Shown here: positions 26,417 to 34,482 of the stretch, piece by piece | Layout of the letters: each line of letters begins with the position of its first letter | Numbering within the stretch: the first letter of the stretch is position 1 | Assembly (NCBI RefSeq): GCF_018129085.1 | Contig: NZ_JAAGBB010000003.1 | Span: 124,001-188,000 of the forward strand | DNA from: Plastoroseomonas hellenica | Lineage (GTDB): Bacteria > Pseudomonadota > Alphaproteobacteria > Acetobacterales > Acetobacteraceae | Reading direction: 5' to 3' | DNA: 64,000 nucleotides | Program-made: the position numbers and the translations under genes | Notes under the pieces: model-generated | What the model was told of the DNA's origin: nothing | Database searches by the model: none | What the model saw: only the letters and a program-made list of their open reading frames with translations

Positions 26417-27298
26417 ATGAGCATGAAGTTTGCGGACATCGGCCAGCAGCTAAGGAGCTACCGGCTGGAATCGGGGCTGCGGGCCGAGGAGATCGCGGCC
26501 CGCCTCGGCGTGTCGCGTGCCGCGCTCTATCGGTACGAGAAGGGCGAGGTCATCAAGCTCGACACCATCCGGCGTCTGGCGGAGCTCCTCAAGATCTCGC
26601 CGCTGTCGCTGCTTGGGATCGGTGTCGAATATTTCGCCCGGCCGGCCGGTTTTCAGGAACGGCTGCGCCAGGCGGAAGAGCAGGCCGACCAGATCATGGT
26701 CCTGGGCGGCGCGCTCTGCCTGCAGGTCGCGACGGACGGGCTCGAGGGCGCGATCGCCGAAGCCTGGGCGGAGATGGCGGAGGCCGGCGGCGAACGTGCC
26801 CAGGCCCGCGCCGCTGCCGACCAGCTCCTGGGGCTGATCCAGGCGCGGCGGCGGCTGCACGCGCAGCGCCGCCCCACATTGACCGTGCTGCTGGGCGAAG
26901 GGGCGCTGCGGCGCCTGCTGGCGGAAGGTCTTTGCGGCGGGCACCGTCTGTCGGAGCGCGTTTCGCTCCGGTGCCGCCACGCGGCCCGCATGGAGGTCGA
27001 GCAGCTCGCCAACCTGATGGAGAGCGGCCCGATCGGCGTGCAGGTCGGGCTGATCGCCGGCCCCGAGCCTTCCTCGCCCTTCCTGCTGCTGCGCGGGCGG
27101 GAGCGGTCGCATGTGGTGACCGGCCCCTTCTCACCCGATGCCGCCCCTCCGGGCGGCACCGGCGTCGCGATGATCACGGCCGGCGAGGACGCGGTCTCCA
27201 TCCATCAGAGGGTGACCGAGAGCACTTGGCGCGATTCACTGAAGGGCCCCGCGGCAGCCGAGCGGCTGCGCGCGATCCTGCGCGAGACGCCGCTCTGA
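26417..27298 (+). CDS. XRE-family helix-turn-helix transcriptional regulator
   Basis: A 293-residue regulator. Residues 8-65 form the HTH domain (IGQQLRSYRLESGLRAEEIAA, LGVSRAALYRYEKGEV, IRRLAELLKISPLSLLGIG). The C-terminal 220 residues form an unrecognised effector-like domain, with an alpha-helical stretch and a possible beta core (GPIGVQVGLIAG, PFLLLRGRERSHVVTGPF). The start follows CCCGAGG. It is convergent with the Pat-type gene and follows the isomerase/reductase operon, which it may control; that is inferred from position and from the dyads just before its ATG. Confidence 0.85.
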   Translation: MSMKFADIGQQLRSYRLESGLRAEEIAARLGVSRAALYRYEKGEVIKLDTIRRLAELLKISPLSLLGIGVEYFARPAGFQERLRQAEEQADQIMVLGGALCLQVATDGLEGAIAEAWAEMAEAGGERAQARAAADQLLGLIQARRRLHAQRRPTLTVLLGEGALRRLLAEGLCGGHRLSERVSLRCRHAARMEVEQLANLMESGPIGVQVGLIAGPEPSSPFLLLRGRERSHVVTGPFSPDAAPPGGTGVAMITAGEDAVSIHQRVTESTWRDSLKGPAAAERLRAILRETPL

Positions 27299-27301
27299 CA
27301 C

Positions 27302-29947
27302 TTACTCTCTGAGATTCTTGCGGGCCTCGACCACGCTGTCGTCTTCCGGCACGCGGTGAATGGAGAAGCCGAGCGCCCGCACGAAGCCGAGCATCGGCTG
27401 GTTGTCGGTTAGCACCTGGCCCGCCGCATGGCGCATGCCCTGGCTGCGCCCCCAGTCGAGGATGCGCGCCATCAGCCGCCGCGCCAGTCCCTGGCCTTTC
27501 ATCGGCGGTACGACGGCAACCGAGAATTCGCCGCTCTCGCCGCCCGGTTCCCGGATCAGCCGTGCGACGCCGAGGATGCGGTCATGCCGACCGGCCTCCC
27601 GACGCACGGCGGCGAAGGCCATCTCGCGGTCATAGTCGATCTGGGTCAGGCGCGCGGTCATCGCGGGCGGCAATTCCTTCAGTGCCGAGAAGAAGCGGAA
27701 CCGCACATCCTCGGGCGCCAGCTCGCGGAACATCTCGCCGAGCGCCGTCGCATCCTCCGGCCGGATCGGGCGGATCAGCAGCGGGCCGCCATCCTTCGCG
27801 TTCCATGTCTCCGCCAGCGCCGCCGGGTAGGGAGGGATCGCGAGATGCGCGCGCATGCCCTTCGGCCGCAGCACCAGCGTCGCGTCCAGCGCCAGCACGC
27901 CGTCGGCGTCCGCGACCAGCGGATTGATCGACAGCGTCGCGATCTCGGGGAAGTCCACGGCGATCTGGGACAGGCGCACAAGAGCGTCGGCGATGGCGCT
28001 GCGATTCGCCACGGGGTGGTCGCGATAGCCGTGCAGCAGCCGCGCGGCCCGGGTGCGGGCGATCAGCGCGGCGGCGAGCGCGAGATTGAGCGGCGGCAGG
28101 TCGAAGCCTTCGTCGGGATCGATGTCGGCGGCGGTGCCGCCGCGGCCGAAGCCGATCCAGGGCCCGAACATGGCGTCGTCGCCGAGGCGCAGCCGCAGCT
28201 CGTGCGCGCGCGCCGCCTGCCGCTGGACCAGGAAACCCATATGCCGTGCGCCCGGGCGATGCTCCGCGATCCGCGCCGCCATCGCCTCTGCCGCCATGCG
28301 CACCGCCTCCGGCGCCTGCAGGCCGAGCACCACGCCGCCGATCTCGGTCTTGCGCGGCAGATCGGGCGAGCGCGCCTTCAACACGACCGGGAAGCCGAGC
28401 ATGGACGCCGCCACTGCCGCCTCCTCAGGACCCATGGCAGCCCGGCAGGGCACCGTCGGCAGGCCATAGGCGGCGATCACCGACAGCGCCTCATCCTCCA
28501 GCATGGCGCGGCGGCCCTCGGCGCGAAGCGTCGCGATGATACGGCGTACCGTCGCACGGTCGGGCGCGAGGTCCAGCACGTCGGCCGGTGGCAACTCGGC
28601 GGCGGCGGCGCGGGCCGCGCGGTCGGCGGCGAGGTGCAACGCGCCGCGCACCGCGGCTTCCGGCGTCGGGAAGACCGCGACGCCTGCCTCGGCGAGTGCA
28701 GCGCGCTGGGCGCGTCCGGTCGCCTCCCCGGCCCAGCCGACGAGCACCGGTGCGCCGCGCGTGGCGCGGGCGGCGGCGATCAGCGTGTCGCGCACGGTCT
28801 CCGGCCGCTCGTCCGGCACCGGGGCGTGCAGCGCGATCACGGTGTCGACCGCCGGCAGCGCCGCCAGCATCGCCGCCGCTTCGCCCAGATGGGTGCCGGC
28901 GAGCGGGCCGAGGTTGATCGGGTTGCGGCCGCTGCTGCGGGGCGGCAGCGATATAGCCAGTGCCGCCAGCGATTCGGGTGAGAACTGTGCCAGTCGTCCG
29001 CCACCGGCGATCACCGCATCGGCGGCGAGCTGCCCGAGGCCGGTACCGTTGGTGACAATGGCGATCCTGTCGCCCGGGGTATCGGCGGTGACGCGCGTGG
29101 ACAGGCGCACGCGGGCCAGGGTCTCGGCCGCGGAGAGCATGGCCTCCAGCCCGGCGACGCGCAGCACGCCGGCGCGGCGCAGCGCCGCCTCCATCACCTG
29201 GTCGCTGATGCCGCTGGCGTCATCGAGGCGGCCGCCCGCGCGGAGCGCCACCACCGGCCGCATCCGCGCCGCGGCCCGCGCCGCCGAGACGAAGAGGCGG
29301 CGGTTCTTGATCCGCCGGAGGTCGAGCAGTACCGCACCCGTCGCGGCGTCCCGCGCCAGCCAATCGAGCACCAACGCGAAGCCGATGCCGGCATTGCCGC
29401 CGATGCCGACGACGTGGCTGAAGCCGACCGCCTCGGCCTCCGCCCAGTCCAGCACCGCCCGGGCCAGCGCCGCCGACTGGGTGACGAGCGCCAGCCGGCC
29501 GGGTCGCGGCGGGATGTGCGAGAGCGTGGCGTTGAGCCCGATCGCGGGGATGGCGATGCCGAAGCTCCCCTGCCCCAGCGCCTGGACGCCGGTCGCGGCC
29601 GAGATCGCCGCGAGGTCGGGCGCGGCGCCGGGCAGCACGGCGGCGAAACAGCCCCGCGCCGCAAGTGCCGCCATCGCCTCTGCCTGCCGCTCCGGCGGCA
29701 GGCAGAGGATGACGAGATCAGGCGCGATCGGCAGCGCCGCGATGTCGGCGGCGCGCTCGAAGCCCGCCGCCTCGATGCCGACGGCCAACAGACGACCCGC
29801 GAAGCCCCCGGCCACGAGGTTGCGTGCCAGCAGGCCCGTGATGTCGAGCGCCGGGTCGGCGATCAGGGCGACGCTTTCCGGGCGGAGCAGCGCGGCGTCG
29901 CGGAAGCCCGGGCGGCGGCTGAGCGCGAGCATGTCGGGGCTGGCCAT
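27302..29947 (-). CDS. Pat/YfiQ-type protein lysine acetyltransferase (ADP-forming acyl-CoA-ligase-like domain plus GNAT)
   Basis: An 881-residue protein of the bifunctional acetate-CoA ligase/GNAT architecture: an NDP-forming CoA-binding domain (residues 1-130), succinyl-CoA-ligase-like domain, ATP-grasp (DEALSVIAAYGLPTVPC to about 700), and a C-terminal GNAT domain beginning LLIRPIRPEDATALGEMFREL with the acetyl-CoA site around VVPPMKGQGLARRLM. Active ligases have a phosphorylatable His in a SHTGAL block; here the equivalent place reads ASGISDQVMEAALRRAGV and has no His. This matches Pat enzymes that acetylate and inhibit acetyl-CoA synthetase. Start at 29947 gives a normal N-terminus. Confidence 0.9.
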   Translation of the reverse strand: MASPDMLALSRRPGFRDAALLRPESVALIADPALDITGLLARNLVAGGFAGRLLAVGIEAAGFERAADIAALPIAPDLVILCLPPERQAEAMAALAARGCFAAVLPGAAPDLAAISAATGVQALGQGSFGIAIPAIGLNATLSHIPPRPGRLALVTQSAALARAVLDWAEAEAVGFSHVVGIGGNAGIGFALVLDWLARDAATGAVLLDLRRIKNRRLFVSAARAAARMRPVVALRAGGRLDDASGISDQVMEAALRRAGVLRVAGLEAMLSAAETLARVRLSTRVTADTPGDRIAIVTNGTGLGQLAADAVIAGGGRLAQFSPESLAALAISLPPRSSGRNPINLGPLAGTHLGEAAAMLAALPAVDTVIALHAPVPDERPETVRDTLIAAARATRGAPVLVGWAGEATGRAQRAALAEAGVAVFPTPEAAVRGALHLAADRAARAAAAELPPADVLDLAPDRATVRRIIATLRAEGRRAMLEDEALSVIAAYGLPTVPCRAAMGPEEAAVAASMLGFPVVLKARSPDLPRKTEIGGVVLGLQAPEAVRMAAEAMAARIAEHRPGARHMGFLVQRQAARAHELRLRLGDDAMFGPWIGFGRGGTAADIDPDEGFDLPPLNLALAAALIARTRAARLLHGYRDHPVANRSAIADALVRLSQIAVDFPEIATLSINPLVADADGVLALDATLVLRPKGMRAHLAIPPYPAALAETWNAKDGGPLLIRPIRPEDATALGEMFRELAPEDVRFRFFSALKELPPAMTARLTQIDYDREMAFAAVRREAGRHDRILGVARLIREPGGESGEFSVAVVPPMKGQGLARRLMARILDWGRSQGMRHAAGQVLTDNQPMLGFVRALGFSIHRVPEDDSVVEARKNLRE

Positions 29948-30044
29948 GGCCGCAGGGTGCGACGGGGCGGGTGACGCTTTCAACCGCACACCCTTGCCGG
30001 GCCGTGCGTGACCGGGCCCAATACAGCCGGAACAGGAGATGCCG

Positions 30045-30998
30045 ATGGCCCAGGATCCGCGCTGGAACCCCGAAATGCTGGCCTTCCAGCAGATGATGGA
30101 GGAGCGCGGCCGCGCCTTTCCGCCGATCACGCTGAGCCTGCCGCTCGGCCCCGGTCGTGCGATCACGGAAGCGTTGAACACGCCGCTCGCGGAAGGTGGG
30201 CCGGTGATGGCGGAAAGCGCCGATCGCTGGCTGATGGTCCGCGGGCGGCGGCTGCAATGCCGCCTGCATCGGCCGGTGGAGGGCCAGGCGCTGCCGCTTC
30301 TCGTCTATCTGCATGGCGGTGGCTGGGTCTGGAGCAGCATCGACACCCATGACCGGCTGATGCGGAGCTACGCTGCCGGCGCCGGCTGCGCGGTGATCGG
30401 CCCGGATTACGCGCTGTCGCCGGAGGCGCGCTTTCCGCAGGCGCTGGAGGAATGCGCCGAGGTGGTGCGGCAGGTGGCCCGCAATGCCGCGTCCTGGGGC
30501 TTCGATCCCGCGCGCATCGTGGTGGGCGGGGACAGCGCCGGCGGCAACCTGGCCGCCGCCGTCGCGCTGCTGCTGCGGGAGACCGACCCGGACATCCGCT
30601 TGGCGGGGCTGCTGATCCACTACGGCGTGCTGGACAGCGCGACCGACACGCCGGGCTACCGCGAATTCGCCGAGGGCTACACCCTGACCCAGGCAAAGAT
30701 GCGGTTCTATTGGGACTGCTACTGCCCGGACGCATCGCTGCGGGTCAGCCCCTTCGCCGCACCGTTGCGCGCCGATCTCAGCGGGTTGCCGCCGGTTCTG
30801 GTGCATATCGCCGAGCTCGACGTGCTCGCGGGCGAGAACCACGCCTTCATCGCGAAGCTGCGGGAGGCCGGCGTGCCGGTGGCCAGCCGGGTCTTCCCGG
30901 GTACGATCCATGGCTTCCTCCGCGCGCTGGGCCATGTGCCGGCCGCGGATGCCGCGGTCGCGGATGCGGCGGCCTGGCTGCGGGAACGCTTCGGCTGA
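30045..30998 (+). CDS. Alpha/beta hydrolase of the hormone-sensitive-lipase family (esterase)
   Basis: A 317-residue carboxylesterase. The family's HGGGW oxyanion motif near residue 90, GDSAGG nucleophile elbow (Ser), ELDVLAGEN (Asp) and GTIHGFLR (His) form a complete catalytic triad. ATG at 30045 has AGGAG 6 bases upstream, better placed than the ATG at 30039. No signal peptide; probably cytoplasmic. Divergent from the Pat-type gene. Confidence 0.92.
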   Translation: MAQDPRWNPEMLAFQQMMEERGRAFPPITLSLPLGPGRAITEALNTPLAEGGPVMAESADRWLMVRGRRLQCRLHRPVEGQALPLLVYLHGGGWVWSSIDTHDRLMRSYAAGAGCAVIGPDYALSPEARFPQALEECAEVVRQVARNAASWGFDPARIVVGGDSAGGNLAAAVALLLRETDPDIRLAGLLIHYGVLDSATDTPGYREFAEGYTLTQAKMRFYWDCYCPDASLRVSPFAAPLRADLSGLPPVLVHIAELDVLAGENHAFIAKLREAGVPVASRVFPGTIHGFLRALGHVPAADAAVADAAAWLRERFG

Positions 30999-31090
30999 GC
31001 TATCCGGGCCGGCAGAGGCGAAAGACACCCTATCGCGCGCCGGCAGCCCGGCCCGGGCGGCCGTTCTCCCGGCGACGGCTGACCTTCCAC

Positions 31091-31642
31091 ATGGCCTGGA
31101 TATCAGCTGCGCTCGGCCTGCTGCTGATCATCTTCAACCTCGACGGCCCTTGGCGCTTTCCATCGCTGGATCGGCTGAGTTCGATCCTGCCGGGTGGCGT
31201 CATCGGGACGCCGGCACGCGATGCTGCTAGCGGCCCCTGGCGGCGCTTCCACGCCATCGACGGCGACACGCTCGACGGGCCAGGCGGACGCTACCGGCTG
31301 CATGGCATCGATGCACCCGAGACGGCGCAGCAATGCCAGGCCGCCGGCGGCAGCTACGCCTGCGGCGAACAGGCGCGCACCGAGCTTGCTCGCCTCGTCG
31401 CCGGGCAGGAGCTCTCCTGTGACCAGCTCGACCGGGATGCCTATGGCCGCTCGGTCGTCCGTTGCCGCCGGCGCGATGGTCTCGACATCGGCGCGGAGAT
31501 GGTCGAGCGCGGCTGGGCGATGGCCTATCGCCGCTACGGCACCGACTACGTGGCGCAGGAGGAGCGGGCGCGCGGTGCCCGTCGCGGGATCTGGCGCGGC
31601 AGCTTCACGGAGCCCTCGACTTGGCGAAGGGCGAACCCCTGA
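31091..31642 (+). CDS. Thermonuclease (SNase)-family protein, membrane-anchored
   Basis: A 183-residue protein. An N-terminal hydrophobic segment (MAWISAALGLLLIIFNL) acts as signal or anchor. The nuclease core has HAIDGDTLDG (Asp metal ligand), YRLHGIDAPET (catalytic Arg and Glu), CGEQARTELARL and RDAYGRSVVRC, all conserved in staphylococcal-nuclease-like proteins. It would cleave nucleic acid, probably in the periplasm. It lies 92 bases after the esterase gene on the same strand, so co-transcription is possible. Confidence 0.88.
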   Translation: MAWISAALGLLLIIFNLDGPWRFPSLDRLSSILPGGVIGTPARDAASGPWRRFHAIDGDTLDGPGGRYRLHGIDAPETAQQCQAAGGSYACGEQARTELARLVAGQELSCDQLDRDAYGRSVVRCRRRDGLDIGAEMVERGWAMAYRRYGTDYVAQEERARGARRGIWRGSFTEPSTWRRANP

Positions 31643-31702
31643 GGTTGCCTATACGCTGCGCCGCACCAGGGCGCAGCCGGCCGCCATGCTTCCATCGCTG
31701 CT

Positions 31703-32071
31703 TCAGCGCGGCGCGGTCGGCCCGGTCAGGAAACGCGCCACGGCTGCCCGATCGCCTGCCTCGCGCAGCCCATTCTCGCCCATCCAGAGACCGGGGAACA
31801 TCGCGTCGGGATCAGAGAGGAAGCGTTCCAGCAGCGCGCTGTCCCAGGTCCGGCCTTCCGCACGAGCCGCTTCCAGTGCCGGCGAGTAGCCGAACGCCTG
31901 ATCGCCGCCGACCCGCCGTCCCGCGAGCCCAGCGAGGTTCGGTCCCGGTCCCGGCGGCGCGCCCGCCTCCATCGCGTGGCAGGAGGCGCAACGCGCTTCG
32001 AACACCGCCCGCCCCTCCTGCCCCATTGCCAGCCCGGGCAGCAGGACGAGCAGCGCCGCCGCAGCCCTCAC
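31703..32071 (-). CDS. Monoheme c-type cytochrome
   Basis: A 122-residue periplasmic cytochrome c. The GTG start overlaps the stop of the beta-propeller gene (GTGA). A signal peptide (RAAAALLVLLPGLAMG) precedes EGRAVFEARCASCHAMEAG with one CxxCH heme site; the distal methionine is likely in DAMFPGLWMG. The GPNLAGLAGRRVG block is as in class I cytochromes. Translational coupling to the propeller protein indicates that the two form one functional unit. Confidence 0.9.
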   Translation of the reverse strand: MRAAAALLVLLPGLAMGQEGRAVFEARCASCHAMEAGAPPGPGPNLAGLAGRRVGGDQAFGYSPALEAARAEGRTWDSALLERFLSDPDAMFPGLWMGENGLREAGDRAAVARFLTGPTAPR

Positions 32072-33081
32072 AGCCCGTACTGGATCCGCACGATCCGGTC
32101 GGTGCCGCTCTCCCCGCCCCAGGCCTCGCCCGCGATGCCGTCCATCTGACGCACATTCGCGCCCGGCCGGTCCGAGGGGAAGGACAGGAAGCTCTGATCC
32201 GCCGGATCGAAGCGGACAATGGCGTTGGCCGGAAAATCCGTGAGCCACACCTTGTCGGAGGGATCGACCCAGACCGAATAGCAGCGCGGCCGGTCCCCGG
32301 GCAGGCGCCAGGCGCGCCAGGACCCGTCGCGCGGATCATGCATGGAGACGTTGCCGCTGTTCCATTCGCTGATCCAAAGCCGGCCCTGGCTGTCCGACCA
32401 GACACGGCGCGCGCCCTGGTTCGGCGTCGGCGGCTCCACGATGCGGACCCGGGCGCTGCCGAGATCCTCGATCTGCGCCAGGTGGTTGCCGGCGAGCGAG
32501 ACATACCAGATCGTCCCCTGCGGGGTCCGGGTGATGCCGTAAGGGCCGCGGCCGCGCGGCGCCTCCCACACCTCCAGCTGCTCGCTCGCCGGGGTGAAGC
32601 GGCCATAGACGCCGTTCTGGCCGGTGAACCAGTAGGTGCCTCGCGGATCGAAGACGCCGGTGTTGAGATTGGCGTTCGCGAAGGCATCCGGCAGCCGCCA
32701 GACCTGCACGCGACGGTCGCGTGGATCGACCCGGACGATGGCGTTCTGGCCGCCATCGGTCACCCAGAGCCCGCCATCCGGCCCGCGGATCACGCCATGC
32801 GGGGCGGAGCCGCTGCCTAGGCGCACGGGCGTCACCGTCCCGTCGCGCGGGTCGAGCCGGTTCAGGGTGCCGTTGCGCTGGCCGCAGAACCAGAAGCTCC
32901 CATCGCCGGCCGCGGTGACGTCGCGGGAGCCGACGCGGCCGCTGCCCGGCGTCGTCGCATCGAAATAGGTCACGCGGTAGCCGGGCGGCGCTGCCGCCTG
33001 GGCTTCGGCCCGCGGCGCGCGCAGCAGGGCGGGCGCGGCGAGCGTGGCGGCGCTGAGTGCCAGAAGATCGCGACGTTGCAT
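32068..33081 (-). CDS. Exported streptogramin-lyase-like (Vgb-type) beta-propeller protein
   Basis: A 337-residue seven-bladed-propeller protein with repeated WF/WVTD-type blades (GSFWFCGQRNGTLNRLDP, GLWVTDGGQNAIVRVDP, GTYWFTGQNGVYGRFTP, GRLWISEWNSGNVSMHDP, KVWLTDFPANAIVRFDP). The N-terminus MQRRDLLALSAATLAA with the AEAQA cleavage region indicates Tat export. Vgb proper opens streptogramin B, but this product is exported and coupled to a cytochrome c, so an oxidoreductase-associated binding role is more likely. Upstream of its start is a 442-base gap with hairpins. Confidence 0.85.
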   Translation of the reverse strand: MQRRDLLALSAATLAAPALLRAPRAEAQAAAPPGYRVTYFDATTPGSGRVGSRDVTAAGDGSFWFCGQRNGTLNRLDPRDGTVTPVRLGSGSAPHGVIRGPDGGLWVTDGGQNAIVRVDPRDRRVQVWRLPDAFANANLNTGVFDPRGTYWFTGQNGVYGRFTPASEQLEVWEAPRGRGPYGITRTPQGTIWYVSLAGNHLAQIEDLGSARVRIVEPPTPNQGARRVWSDSQGRLWISEWNSGNVSMHDPRDGSWRAWRLPGDRPRCYSVWVDPSDKVWLTDFPANAIVRFDPADQSFLSFPSDRPGANVRQMDGIAGEAWGGESGTDRIVRIQYGL

Positions 33082-33523
33082 GAGCTTCTCCCCGGTCTTG
33101 ATTTAGGCTTGTTGCGGAAGGAAGTGCGGTGCCGCCGCATCCGCCGCAAGGGGCAGGTCAGCCTTCCGCCCTCACGAGTCAGGGCGGACCTTGCCTTGCC
33201 GGCACCTGGCGACGCGGGATTTGCCATGGCCTGGAGGTTTCCAGGCAAGCGTTCTCAGGGCGAGGGCGGGGGTCAGCAGACCTGGTGTGATCTCCCGGGG
33301 CCGGCGATCACGGTCCGGATGGAAGAGAGCGCGACGTGCCGGTCGCTGCCGGCTCGGAGCAGCCCAGGCGCCGCCCGCGCGGGATCAACCCGCCATTCGA
33401 CCCCGGCAAGGTCGAATGGCGGCACTAGATCGGCTTCGCTCCGCATTGCCGCTGTCACCGATTCAGCCCTTCGTCTAGCAGGCATCTTCACCCGTGCGGG
33501 TGATTCCCTGAACGGGATCTGCC
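33082..33523. other. 442-base intergenic region with hairpin and dyad repeat
   Basis: No gene could be supported here. It should hold the promoter of the leftward beta-propeller gene. It also contains a perfect 13-bp hairpin at 33390-33422 and the fourth dyad repeat at its right end. Codon patterns in all frames are irregular and no start has a good ribosome-binding site. Confidence 0.6.
33390..33422 (-). terminator. Perfect 13-bp hairpin downstream of the cytochrome-b-like gene
   Basis: CCGCCATTCGACC and GGTCGAATGGCGG pair perfectly around the loop CCGGCAA. It lies about 100 bases after the cytochrome-b-like stop codon on that gene's strand. Without a T-tract it could be a terminator, a 3'-end stabiliser or part of a small RNA. 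Confidence 0.5.
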
Positions 33524-33527
33524 CTAA
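33475..33527. repeat. Interspersed ~53-nt dyad repeat, copy D (diverged)
   Basis: Shares with the other copies the TTCAC near the left end, GGGTGATTCC in the middle and GATCTGCCCTAA at the right end. It is less symmetrical. The right end again supplies a TAG stop codon on the minus strand, here for the cytochrome-b-like gene, as in copy B. Confidence 0.5.
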
Positions 33528-34417
33528 GCACCGCGATCGGCATTGCGGCCGAGCAGCCAGGGCAGCAGCAGGAAGAACGCCAGATGGAAGGCCGCCAGCG
33601 GCAAGGGCGCCCAAAGCGCGGCGCCGATTGGTGCCTGGCCGCCGAGATAGCCGAGGCCGATCCAGGCAGCGATGAAAGCCAGGCAGAGCCAGGGCCAGAT
33701 GTGCCGCGCCCAGGCGCCACGGAGCCTCTCAGCCCGCAGCCACGGCCATGCCATCGGAGCAAGCAGCACGGCGAAGACCAGGAGCACGCCGATGAGCTTG
33801 TCGGGAACGGCGCGCAGCAGCGCGATGAAGGGCCAGACATGCCAGGGCGGCAGCACGGGGTAGAGGTCAAGGGGTTGCGCCGCCGCATCCGCGACAGGCG
33901 CCAGCAGAAGCATGCCGAGCGCCAAGCCAAGCAGGATCGCCGCGGCAGCCGCCGCGACAAGGAAGACGGCCAGTTGCCGCATGGGGCGCGCCCGCCACCG
34001 CGGGCCATGCATGGAAGCGAGATCAAGGCCGAGAAGCACCAACAGGAGCAGCGGCGGCAGCAGCGCGGCACCCGGGCTGTCGAGCACGGCCTGCAGCACC
34101 TTGCCGGGCCCGGGCCGCTCCTCGGCCAGGTTCGCCAGCCAGAGACCGATCTGCCCCCAGGGCAGGATGTAGCCGATGAAGACAGTGAGTTCCGACAGAA
34201 CCCAGGCCAGGATCAGGAGCAGCCAGGTCGTCCGGCGCCAGGGGCCGAGGCGACCATCCCAAGCGGTCACGGCGACATGCGGCAGCATCGCCAGAGTGAA
34301 GCCTGCGATCAGTTGCGACGGTGCCGGTGGCCAGGGGCCCAGCAGGCTGTTGATGACGATCACCAGCACGAGAAAAAGGCCCGAATCCGCCACGCGATCC
34401 TGGAAGCGAGAAGCCAT
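33524..34417 (-). CDS. Cytochrome-b-like membrane protein lacking heme-ligand positions
   Basis: A 297-residue membrane protein with about eight helices. Parts align by eye with the bc1 cytochrome b: GYILPWGQIGLWLANL (matching GYVLPWGQMSFWG), and VLPPWHVWPFIALLRAVPDKLIGV (matching the PEWYFLPFYAILRSIPDKL region, with PPWH for PEWY). The N-terminal helices with two of the heme histidines are absent and the helix-D histidine pair is reduced to one at SMHG. Electron transfer by two hemes is therefore unlikely. ATG at 34417 is chosen; 34462 is an alternative. It may be a degenerate paralogue or a family of its own. Confidence 0.7.
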   Translation of the reverse strand: MASRFQDRVADSGLFLVLVIVINSLLGPWPPAPSQLIAGFTLAMLPHVAVTAWDGRLGPWRRTTWLLLILAWVLSELTVFIGYILPWGQIGLWLANLAEERPGPGKVLQAVLDSPGAALLPPLLLLVLLGLDLASMHGPRWRARPMRQLAVFLVAAAAAAILLGLALGMLLLAPVADAAAQPLDLYPVLPPWHVWPFIALLRAVPDKLIGVLLVFAVLLAPMAWPWLRAERLRGAWARHIWPWLCLAFIAAWIGLGYLGGQAPIGAALWAPLPLAAFHLAFFLLLPWLLGRNADRGA

Positions 34418-34482
34418 GCACCTGCACCGGAAGCCCCGGAACGCTTCTGCAATGCCCGCCATGTAGAGGCAAGCATTGGAGC

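Noticed and set aside
32068-33081. Streptogramin resistance gene vgb
   Set aside because: The product is exported and coupled to a cytochrome c; the similarity is at the propeller level only.
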